Positions 11,146 to 22,800 of a stretch of 64,000 nt of DNA are shown here, one piece after another (positions within the stretch are counted from its first letter, which is position 1; every line of letters starts with the position of its first letter). The position numbers and the translations under genes were made by a program. The notes below the pieces were generated by a model. That model saw only the letters and a program-made list of their open reading frames with translations, was not told the origin of the DNA and did not search any database. The DNA is taken from positions 1,096-65,095 of the forward strand of contig JAAGOF010000237.1 of assembly GCA_010645155.1 (NCBI GenBank). The letters run 5' to 3'. This DNA is from Tigriopus japonicus. Taxonomy: Eukaryota > Arthropoda > Copepoda > Harpacticoida > Harpacticidae.

Positions 11146-14100
11146 TCATCGACGGTACGAGGACGATGGATTGACTCTGGAATGCGATTCTCGGCTAGGA
11201 GTGGCCGGGGCAGGGCGTTGCGTACCTAAGCCGGACGTGGAGGCCTTCTTGAAATATTGATCAAATGGTTCGTTGGCTGAAGACCCCGAGTTTCGAGGCA
11301 AAGTGGCACTTTTGGCATTGGCATGACCTGGAGCCCCTGAACTACCCTGCGGCCTGGGTGTGGTTGGAGCATTGGACGTTACCGACACAGAACTAATGTC
11401 GGAGCCTGACCCGAATTCGCGGGGACGCTCCGCACTAAGACCCCGTGTGAGTTTCTTTAGCTTGCCTATGAGCCCCGACTTCTTTCGCTTATCTCGTCCC
11501 AGCCATTCACTCTGGGTGGAACGGTTAGACTCCTTACTTCCGGAGGAAAGACGGTCCACAGAGGTGTCACGCTCAATTCGACGAATGTTGTTGTAATCAC
11601 TAGAATACCCTGATTCGGACCCGTGGCCTGTGCTCCGTGTTCGAACAGGAACTGGCAAGGGGATGGACGTATTGCTGGCCAAACTTTCCCGACTGCCAGT
11701 GGAATCCTGGGACTTCCACATGGAGTCGTTTTCGGAAATGGTATCACTGACGGACAAGGTCTTCCGATAAAGTTGCCTCCTCTGAGAGGTGGGTTTTAGA
11801 CTGGAACGTGAGGCTGGAGATTCGCTCCCGTCTCCGTCCAAGGAACCAGCCCGTCGGGAACCATTTCGGCGGCTTGAACTCCTCTCACGTTCCTCCTCGT
11901 TCATTTTCTTGAGTTGCTCAAGTTCTTCCAGGGACACTTCTAACTTTCCTGCCAACTGGCCCACTGAACCTCCCGCCATTTGGCCACTTTTTTTCAAGGT
12001 TTCCAGGAACTCTTTCAGATTGTCAATGAGTCGTTTCACTTTCTTCTCCTCGCCTTGCTCAGATCTTGACTTCTCCTTAACCTGAAAAGGCAGAAAATGC
12101 CGTTACAATTTTGGTCACGCTGAATTTAAATTGTGATTTCAACCGGTTTCGTGCTCGACTTACCAGACTCTTGAACTCGTCCTTCTCCTTTTCGAAGCGG
12201 TCTTTATCACGTTTGAGCTTGTCATTGGTCGTTCTGAGCTTGGCGTGAGCATCTCTCAACTCGAGAAGGTCATACTGGAGTTCGGTGAGTTGTTTCCTCG
12301 TGTCTTCTTGTTCCTCTTCGAATGAGGCTTTCATGGTCTCCACTTTACGTTTGGTTTCCAACCGTTCGCGGTCGCGTTCCTTCTCTAGTTCAAAGAGTGT
12401 TGCCTTGAGATCGCGAGACATGGTGCTCAATTCGTTGATGAGCTTCTTTTGGCTATCGCGTTCTTTCTGCCAGGCTAGTTCCATCTTGGTTCGAGTCCCG
12501 GCAATGCGGGCTCGACCACTTTCAATCAGAGCACTCTCTTCCATTTCATTTATCTTGGACTTGAGCTCGGCCATGTCTACCTCGTACTTGGACTGTTGAC
12601 TTAGAGTTTCGGCTTTGGCCCTGGATGTCTCTAGTTTGGCCTCGGAGAGTTCATCCTCCAAGACATGCATCTTATAGAGCATATCTGCTGCCTTCTCTCG
12701 ATCGGTGTGCTCCGTGTCGCCCTTGGCAGCCTTGGATTTTTGAAGGCCCTCCATCATCTCTTTGTAAGTTTGCCTTTCTCTTCTGTATTTGGAGCTCTGA
12801 GCCTTCAACACGGAAATCTCTTCACTGAGGAGAGCAATCTTGCTATCGTATTTCATTCGGATCATATTGGCTTCTGCTTTCTTGTCTTTTTGCTCCTTTG
12901 CCAACTCTTTCTTGAGGACGTCAAGCTGAGACTTAAGTTCATTGACAGCATCCGAATCGGATGAGACAGCCCTCTGAAACTTTGACATCTTTTCATAATC
13001 CTGGAGCTTGAACTTCAAGTCGTCGGCCTCTTTTCTCAAAGAAGAGGACTGACTTCTCGCCACGTCTCCCTCGATCTTGAGCTGAGTGATCTGGCTGTCT
13101 CGGTCCTCGATAATCTGCTTGAAGCGTTCGCGTTCCAAATCCCAACCTCCACCAGCAGAGCTTCTGATTGAATCTTCGAGCTCTCGCACTCGTCGTTGGA
13201 TGTCCAATTTCTCCTTGATCCAATCGTCAGCCTTGGTGTTGTAGGTGTGCCTAAGGGTGGAGAGCTCTTGTTGGACCACAGCATGGTCTTCCTTGATTTG
13301 AGCCAAAGCAGCTTGCTCGGCCTCCAGAGCGGCTTGAAGATTAGCCTTCTCGATAACGTAGGCTTCCTCCATGAGTTCAAACTTCTGGACAAGGTCACCA
13401 CTATCTTGAGAGGACGACTTGTTGGTCTGCAGTTTCTTCTCTTGGTCTGCTAATTTCTTCTCTGCTTGATGAAGCTTGTCTCGAAGGGATCGGACGTCGC
13501 CTGGCAAACATTTCTTGTTCTCTTCGAGCTGTTTTTCCAACCCGTCGATTTTGTCCTTTCTTTGCTGGTTGATTCGTTTTGACTTGGCCCACTTCTCTTC
13601 CAAGTCCTTGATCCGATCTTGAAGTCGATCCACGTCCTCTTTGGTGGACCGCTTGACTGCCTCCTCCAACTGTTTCTTGCTCTCCTTGTTTTTCGTCTTC
13701 TCTTCAAGGAGCTCTTTTTTGAGCACATCTATCTGCTCTTTAAATGCCTTCATGCCCTCTTGGGTTTGTTGGAGATTGCTGGTGTTCTTGCCCTTCAAGC
13801 TGTGATGATCCAGTTGCAATTGATGATATTCAGCCTTCAGTGATTTCTGGTCGGCTTCCAAGAGAGTCACCATGCTTTGGAAGCGGGACTTCTCTTCTTC
13901 TAAATACCTCTTCTCCTTTTGAAATGCAACCAAATCCTTCTGGATCTTTTCGACCTTGGCCGTCTCGATCTCCTTCTCTTGTTGAAGGGAGCGGACTTTT
14001 CGTGTCTCGACAGCTAGTTGCTCCTTCACCTTGTTTAGCTCTGATGTGGCAAGGGACTTTTCTTTGCTCAAGCTGGATTTCTCGTTGGCCTCTTTCTGAA

Positions 14101-16108
14101 GGTTCTTGTTCAATTGCTCCAGTTCCTCGATCTTTCGTTCTAATTGCTTCTTTTGGGCCTCTAAGGTTGATATTTTGGTGGCTTGATCGGAGCCTCTACC
14201 GGTGGTTGATCCTTTTTCAGCCACGAGGGTCGCGTTTTGTTGGCGAAGAATCTCAGCCTCCTTTTCCACGACTTCCAGGCGTTTCAAGGCAGCCTCATCA
14301 GAGGGAGATCGCTTCATTGACTTTCCACCGTACTTGAGTTGGTTTTCCAGGACTTCGATTTGCCTCTCCTTTTGGACCAATTTCATCCTGGTCTCTGTGA
14401 GCTCGGTTTGAAGTTGACCGGCATTGCCATATTTCAAATCACCCCCGTTTGACAGTTTGGACAGATCGCTCTTGACGGTCTTCAACTCTTTGTTAACCTT
14501 CATGTTCTCACTGAGAAGGTTCTCCACTTTTTTGCGCAGAACCTCGGCCTCGCGCTCAGTGAGTTCCAGTTGCAACTTGACTTCAGTCACATCATCTTCG
14601 ACGTTGTTGGTGTTGGCATTATTTATGGTGGGGCCAAATTTGGAGGCCGCGGCTGGACTTGGACTCCGACGTTTGGGCTTGCCCACCACTGACATTTTCT
14701 TGACTTGCTGTAAAAGGCTCTCGTTTTCATCCTCGAATCTGGACATCTTGAGGCGCATGTCGTTGTTCTCCTCCTCAGCTATGTTGAGTTGTTCCTTGAG
14801 ATCATTTTCACGCTCGATGGCATCTTGGAGATCCTTCAGTAGTTGTTCTTCGAGACCTCGGTCTATTGACGACGTCTTGCTCAGACCAGGACTGATCTTT
14901 CGGGTTCCCCTGGGATCACAGACGTGAGACTCGTACCTGGCAATGATTTGAGACTTCTGTTCCAATTCCTTTTCAAGGCGCTTGATTTTGCCCAAATAGT
15001 CCATTGTGGATGATGAACCACTGGTTCCACCCTGTTGCTTGAGAGTGAGCTCGAGATCTTCCTTATCGGTCGTGACCTCTTGGAGACTTTTCTCGGTCTT
15101 TTTCAACTTGAATTGCAAGACCCTGCAATTTTTGGCGGTGAGTTCCAATTCTCGACGAAGGTTGCGGTACTCGTCGGCCTCATCCTCGCGAAAGTTGTCT
15201 TGCACCTCTTCCAATTCTCCCTCCAAATTCTGAATTGAATGCGTGAGCTTGTCGTTCTCTCGCTCAAGGTTCTTACACTTGTTCTCGACGTACTTCAACT
15301 TTGTTTCCAACTCCACAATAGTCTTCTGTCTCTCTGAGACCGAAGTCACTTTACTCGCGGCATTTTCCAATTCCCGGACTCTTAGAAGAAGGCCTTTCTT
15401 TTCTTTGCTCAAATCCGATAAGGCGATCTCGTGTTCCCGGAGCTTGTCTTTGGCCTTTCGAAGCTCCATGGCCGTTTCATTGGCCTTGGCTGCTTCAAAG
15501 TTCATATCCTTCCGGCCTGAGGCTTCATCATAGGCTTGTACCAGCCTTTGGTTCTCTTTATGGAGCTCATCCAATCGAGCTTTGAGCTTGGAAATCTCGT
15601 TCTCATGGTCACAACCTCTCGGAGTTGAGCTGTATCTGGTCTGATTGTCCGCAGAGGGTCCCTGTCTCTGTCGAGGATCAGAGGAAGGTTCTGGTATGGA
15701 ATCAGGTTGAACCGATCGACTCCGATGGGACACTTGGGGAGCATCTGATCTTCGAGATCCGACCTCTGTCTCTGAGTGTCCCTCACTGCTTCGATTTCCA
15801 TTCTCACCACTGGGTTCGTCAGTCGATAAAGGCTTACTCAACAAGGCCATTCTTCGACTACTCTCCATGGTAACATCCAAGGATTTGCTCTTCTGAAAGC
15901 CCGTTCGTCGGCCAATCCAAGAGTTGGGATCATCTCGGTCGCAATCCGCATATTTCTGCTTATCCAAACTGTCCGAGTGTTCTTTGTAGTCTCTGAAGCA
16001 CCGTTTGCACCGGGTTGGCCAACGGATCTGTGGGTGGAATCCCAAGGGACACAACGGATCCGAGGACTTGCCATACGTGGCCCCGGTGCTGGTCGAGTTC
16101 ACTGGCAT
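11146..16108 (-). CDS. large coiled-coil cytoskeletal-type protein with N-terminal Cys/His cluster
   Basis: Two exons on the minus strand: 16108-12164 and 12081-11146, joined in phase 0 across an 82-base intron; 1626 residues. I chose the ATG at 16108 because the frame is closed by a stop shortly upstream and codons before 16108 contain no ATG. Residues 20-44 hold C20, C34, C37 and H44 (DPLCPLGFHPQ, then TRCKRCFRDYKEH), a possible zinc site. A low-complexity Ser/Arg linker follows. From about residue 165 to 1370 the protein is nearly continuous heptad coiled coil rich in E, K, Q and L. The tail (about 1370-1626) is Ser/Arg-rich with a basic block, GLIGKLKKLTRGLS. This looks like a microtubule- or actin-associated scaffold. 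Resemblance to insect CG18304 or MTCL/SOGA-type proteins is only an impression. The exact family is unassigned. Confidence 0.8.
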
Positions 16109-16122
16109 CGTGGAAGTGTTTG

Positions 16123-16140
16123 TCACAAAACCATCGTCAT
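16123..16140 (-). promoter_or_regulatory. short upstream ORF ahead of the coiled-coil gene
   Basis: Reading leftwards from 16140, ATG ACG ATG GTT TTG TGA forms a five-codon frame out of frame with the main start, ending 14 bases before it. If the mRNA 5' end lies upstream, this could lower initiation at 16108. Confidence 0.35.
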
Positions 16141-16857
16141 GGATTCATAATCCTAAGTGCAGGGTCTCTCCCTTGCAAAATGTGAGCTCAAGGGGAAGTA
16201 TGTCTTTCGGATCTCAAGCCATAGATCGTCAAACTACGTGAGCTCGATTCGAAAGTTCAAACTTCCGTCGGACCGTTTCGCCCCGATTGAAGTCGGTGGA
16301 GGAAAGCTACGCCCAAGTATGAATGGATCTCTCACCTTAAGGCTTAAGGAACTGGCCCCCATCATCGTTGTTGAAGTTAGTGGCCTCATTGAGAACTGCC
16401 TCTCCATCTGGAATCCGACGAACTTGGCCCGTGTCCAAAAGGCCAACCTGCCAAAAATACTGTGTAGAGGTGGGACCGGGTGAGGAGTTGAGCCACTAGA
16501 AATCCTGGTCACACCTTGATCAAGCCAGAGCAGCGAGCGCAAATTCGATTCGCGGAGGCGAAATCTCCCACGAGAATGACCAAAGTTCGCCTCTGTCTCT
16601 ATCCCTAGTGTGCAATGGCCTTCTCCATCCATCCAGCATTCATTCTTCCCTCCGGGATTGTGACAGAATTACTCATTGATGCATTAATGACCATGAGGAC
16701 TGGACAATTGATGTCTATTAAAGGCTGAAACGCGCGAAGAACGAGAGAACGAACGGACAAGTGAAGAAAAGTACTCGCAGGTGGTGTTTTTGAATGCCTT
16801 TTAGTCTTTTTTTTTGTCTATTTTTATCACAGATATAATTTAAGAAATCAGGTTTTT
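16141..16857. other. gap between the coiled-coil gene start and the receptor gene end
   Basis: No gene recognised. It should contain the 5' leader and promoter of the coiled-coil gene (towards 16141) and the 3' UTR of the receptor gene (towards 16857); both are on the minus strand. No AATAAA is evident near the receptor stop. Confidence 0.5.
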
Positions 16858-19800
16858 TTACGTCAGTCTCTTGAAACCCTCGCCCTTCTTGCCCAACTTG
16901 ATCTCCTCGTACAACGTGGGGTTACGCTCGTTTTCCTCGAGGTTTTGAGAGGTCGGATCGGCGCCTTTGGGTTCGTTATTGCCACTCATTGTCGGTCCCT
17001 GATTCGGGGTTCGATCGTCCTGGAATGAACAAAGTGCACAATTCATTCAAAGACGTGTATAGAATGGCCAGACCTATTCTTAAATCAATCCAGTTTAAGA
17101 AAGGACAATATTTTTTGGTAAAGTGAAAAATGAGATTTCTGCATTAGGAATTGAATTTAGTATGCCAAACAGCTCCCTGGGTATTGTAACACTTAGTTCA
17201 TTTAAATAGCATTTTAATAATTGCCTTAAAGAAGTTCAAGAACTTCATGTTAGAAAAGAGTAAATGGTGAACATTCTGATTATATTATATAATTCAATAG
17301 GTGAAAATCCAACTTTTTTCATGATTTCTTTCTCGCCTTAATCAACCTATCTCTTTCACGATGTACTGTGTTTGCACCTTTGCTTTCCCTCGAGAAAAAG
17401 TACTAAGAAAGTACTTTTCGAAGTACATTCATGGGTGTAAGAAAACGCTGCCCTCTCTAGTGTATCTCTTTGAATCACAATTACCTCTTTTCCTAAATAG
17501 TGATTGTTGGCCTGAGTTGTCACTTACCTCCAACTGATTCATATACATTTCCTGATTAAAGAACGGATTGTCGAAACTGCTCGCACTTGAGGGCGACCTT
17601 GAAACGCTTTTGTGAGTCTTGAAATACCACACCGATAAAATAATTAACGGAATCAACAAGCAAAGAGCCACCAGGACCCCAATGATTGATGGGATAGGAG
17701 AATAAACTGAAAAAACACACACATCGCTTAGTCAATTATTAAATCTTAATATTACGGTTATCTTACTTTGTGTAGTTTCCACCACATAATGATTTGCGGT
17801 AAAGAATTGAAGAGGTGGAGAGAGTTGACTGGTGCCATTGGAATTTCCAGCCTTTACCACCAACTCATAAGGCACTCCCGGAAGCAGATTGGTGATGGTG
17901 ATCTCAGTTTCAGGGGTATCAATCTTCTCCGCAAACCTAGAATCAAAGTCACCTCAAATTGAAAATCGTCGCATATTTTAATTATTCTCAATTTGGTCAC
18001 CTTTCTCCTTTACGCCGGTAAAGAACCCGATAGAGCTCCACAGCATTGGGATTCTTGGCTGGAGGATCCCATTTGGCCTTGGCCTTATCACTTGAGATTG
18101 GCGTGACCTCAATGTTGCGGGGTGCTCCAGGCAAAGTATATTTGCCCTCTTTGAAGCAATAGTTGATATCCCGAGCGTGAGTCAAGGCACAGAACTCAGA
18201 GTCCTCAACTTGGATTCCTCGACACCAATCCAAACAGCCTTTGGGAACGCCGGCCATGCTACAACAGTGTCTATGGTCGGATCCATCTGGAAAGACACAA
18301 TCGATGGTTGGTTTTATTATTTATGTATGATCAGCAGGTTTGCACAAATAATGCAAATAAAAAAACCCAACACATGCATCAAAGATGCAACGAAAAATGT
18401 TAAAAAATGCGTCACAAAAATGCAGAAAATGCAAAAGTGGACACAATTGATGAACATTTGTTCTTTAACTTTTTTGGGCCAGAGCCCCTTTAACATTTCT
18501 TAGCAAACAAAAGCTTAGCAAACACTGCAACCTTTAGTAGTTTTAAACATGTGCTTATTCTAACAAAATTTGGAACACCAAAGAACACATCAAAGTAAGA
18601 ACATCCAACATGACTGTGTTTATTGAATATTAAATAAGGTGAAATACTGCTTGCAAACTTGACTTTTTGAATTGTACTGTTTTGTTGGGGCTTTGGTCCT
18701 TCAAAAGTGTAATGAAGAGCAAGTACATAGAGAGAACAATGCTAGAGTAAAAAGTGGCAGCATGAAAAATAACCCATTGGGGGTGATTGCATTTTTTCAG
18801 TAATGAAACACTGGTTGTAATACCACTGACATTTTGATACTATACTAGTTAAATTTTGTGTTTTGGGTCTGCACTTTGAAAAGACAACCACTAAGACTTT
18901 TATTCTTTTACTGAAACATACAAACAAACTGAAGTGCATGCATGCATTTTGCACTCAAATCGGTGGTTTATATGCAGCATGAATCAACTCCAAACAAGCT
19001 TCACAACCAACTTCCGCCAGAAATGTGTTTGGGAAGAGACAAAACTCAAAATATTGCATTAGATGTGCCAACAGTGTAACCCAACATCCCATTGTAATAG
19101 AAAGAAAAATGTGCAAAGTATGTAGTCTTCTTAATCAACAATGAAAGTCATGGGCCACAAAATGTGTGTTTTTCAAAAAAGAACAAATAATGCACAAAAA
19201 CCTTCAAAAACCACCAAAAATGCAAATCAACAGAAATAATGCAAATAAAAGGGAAAAATTAAATTAAATGCATTTTCATGAAATGTGCAGCCCTAATGAT
19301 CATGTAGAAGATACTTTTGGGTTTATGGCCGGCAAGGTTACTAAAACGAGTTCTACTTGATGAAATGTTTTGACAATTCAGATGAGGTTTTAATTATTTT
19401 TTTTGAATCAATTAGGGTGATTTGACTTTGTTTGAGCGCAACTACTATTTGCGTCATAAATTAACTACTATGGTATAGTACTCAGAAAAGGTATGAAAGG
19501 TATTTTCTACTGGTTGTCTTCAAGAGCATTCATGGTCTCTTTCCTGACCCAGAGTTTGAGGTTAGTTGAAGCGACCATAGAGGTTTTACTTGTGCTCTGA
19601 GAGCACCTCCAAATGCAGAGGAATCCAGGCCAAATTTCGTGTCAATATTAGTTATTTAAATTATTTTATTTATGATTTATTTTTACAGGGAATTACATTC
19701 CTTGTAGCGGAGTAAAAAACCGCAACCAACCCAAAAATCACTCTTCTGTGAAAAAGTCACCCTAATTTTGGACCTGTATTTTAATATTTCAGAGTCGAGC

Positions 19801-22800
19801 TATTAGTTTGCATGGAAATTTCAATTCATGGGAAAACCGAGATGTTAGATAAATTTCAAGTTGTTATCATAACAATATTTAGGGTAAATTAGAGTGCTCC
19901 AGGGTAAATCAGAAATTGAACCAAAATTCTTTCAAGTAAAGTTGTAGTAGAGGAATTAAATCAATGCTTTCAAATCCTCCAATACATGGCTTGAAAAGCA
20001 GGGAGCAAATAAGTATTAATGAGTTTTGATTTGGGAGGATTTTTGCTTGAAGTTTATGTGGGAAACCCTCTGACCTAAAACCTCAATAAGGATTAACGCA
20101 ACCAAAAAATCTGACCCAAAACACATCAGTGTAGATAAGTGGGAAAGGCTCAGGAGCTGAGAGGTTAGTATTTGCTCCCCTCTTTTGTGCCATCTACTGG
20201 TGGATTTTTAAGTTGCAATTGAATTCCGTTGTAGGGGTTCCTTTCAAAATTGTAAAGGGCATGGACAAGTATAATGGAAGAAACCATGTTCTTGAACAAT
20301 CCCATTTTGCTTTATATTGCTTTTCTTGAATTAGAAAATGCAAGATACGGGATACTCACTAATGCCCGTAATATTTCACCTTAGACCCTGAGATGATCCT
20401 AGAGGCCAATTACTACTTGAGCAAAACTTTACATTTAGGCTGGTACTCTCACGAAGAAGTCATAAATCTAAATACCTGCTGCACATTCCATGAGTTTGTC
20501 AAACTCTGAGAAACATTGAGGTTTGGCAATAAGGAAATCCAGATCCACAGATAAAGAGCACAAATCTCTGCACTCTTCGGAAACATTTAGACGTTCGCAA
20601 CAAGATATCGAATCCTCAGACTGCAATAGGCATTTTTTTGTCGTTATTGAAGGTTCCTTCAGAAGAATAAGCAGCTTTTTAAACATACCATTGGCAAGGT
20701 CTGGTCAATTTGAAGAGTGAATTCATGCGTGAGCGAGCCAACAGAGTTGTTAATCTTGATGTAATAATCTCCCGAATCCACAGTTAAACAACTTGTAATA
20801 TTGATGATGGCCGTAGCTGTAAATTGTTCCTGTAAACCAAACAGACATAAACCTGATGTTATAGATCAATCTCTCTGGCTCTTATCCATATACTACGTAC
20901 TCCTTCATCTTGGGTAAGTTTGACTTGGAATCTGTCACTAGTTCGAACGCTAGACCCATTCTTGCCGATTCTAATTTCAGGGAAGGGACTGGCGTCCATG
21001 TGGAAATCCAAAACCAAAGGTTGGCCTTCCTTGGCCTGAATTCTATGTGGGGGTGTCGTAACAAAATTAGGACCTCTTTCAATCAAAATCTGACGGGAAG
21101 ACAACATGGGGGTACCAAATCCATTGTCGGCATGACAAGCGATTCGATCTGAAACAAAATAAGGAACCATATTTAAACATTGATGACTTCAAAAGCTATT
21201 TTTGTCCCGATTTGTTTGACTTGTTTGCGACCGAATTTTTTTTTGCATTTTTCCAACTTAGCCAAAGCGGGGTATTTCTTTCCGAAAAAAAGAATATTTG
21301 ACAGTTGACCAAACTAGCAATTAAGTAAATGTCATACGATATAGCAAAGCTGGATAAACAGAGTACACTAACTTTTGAAAAAACTACCAATGCCCCTGAC
21401 GGTCGATATTCTTGGTTCAACTTTGTTTGTATGTTATACAATAGGCTTAAAACGCTCCTATTAACGACATTTGCACTATTGAAAACTAAACAGGCAATGC
21501 TTTTTAAGGATATCAATCCAAGCTTAAAGTAGTCGCTTGTAGATGGCGCAGAAGATGAGGGCAAGTGAAGAGAAAGGTCTTGTTAGCTTAGCACATAGTA
21601 CTTCCCCTTTCTGTCACACCATCTATTGGCGAGCTTTTGAAGCTTGGATTCAAATCCTTCATTGACCCTTGCTTTGAATTCTGGGGAAACCTTACCCATA
21701 TGTCTAGAGATGTTGTGAATAGTGGTGACCATATGCCTTGACTGAGTCATTCTAATCGGGTGTCCAGCAATGTAAAGAGTAAGATTTGGTTTGGGCGAAC
21801 CCATTGCAATGCAGAGGACAGCTACAGAGTCGCCCTCTAGGATTCCGTCCTTGGGATGAATCGTGGGAGCTTCAGCATAGGCAGGAATTATGGGATTGGT
21901 CCACACCACCAATGTCTCTGAGGGTTCACTCTCCCCGTTGATTGTCTTGGTAGTCAAATGGATAATATATTGGCTGTTGGGATCCAAAGAAGTCAATCTT
22001 ATGGAATTGAAAGGACTCTCCACAGAGTGAGTAACATTCTCGCTCTCTGTGATGGCCCGATAATGAACGCTGCAATGGAGCCAAATCTTGTTCAATAGAC
22101 AATTTTCTAATAGAGTTCCAATCCATTATGTACTTACATGTAACGTAGGTAATCCATAGGATGACTGATGGCTGGAGTGGTCCATGATAGGGCAATGAAG
22201 TCTGATCCTTTGCCTGTAACCAACACACTGAAGGGCGGTGTTGGAACTCCATTGATACGTTTAGCCTCAGGAACCCCAGTGCTCAGGGTCACCACTGAAG
22301 AAGGAAGAGATGTCCCCAAAGCATTTCGGGCAATGGCGAAGAACTGATACTTGGAATAGCCTTCTAAGCCAGTGATAGTGGTGGACAAACCACTCGCATT
22401 AACGTTCTATACAAGGGGGAACAAAAGTCAGAGTCAGAACATTGGGAACACCGATCAGCCCACTGAAGGACAATCAATACCTGGTTGCCAGTGAATATAT
22501 CCGGGCTATTGGAGTTGTTTTGGAGCATCTTATAGTACACTTCGTATTGGGTGATGTCGCCGGTCTCGTTGTAATGATCCCACTCTAGGGAAACGGTGTC
22601 ATTGCCCACAAAGAGGGCATGAAGGTTGAAAACCGGTTCTGGAAGGTCCAGCGATCCCTCTTCGAGGCAGGTCAAGATGTTCCCTGCGTATGCCATGCAA
22701 CTCGTAAAAGTTGAGGCATGAGGGGCTAACTGAATGCCCTGACACAATGGCAGACATTGGGTAGGAACCCCGCGCCTGGCACAACACGGCATATGATCTT

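Noticed and set aside
13744..14337. Open frame of 197 codons on the plus strand
   Set aside because: Lies opposite the coiled-coil exon; composition is that of an antisense shadow of Glu/Lys/Gln-rich codons.
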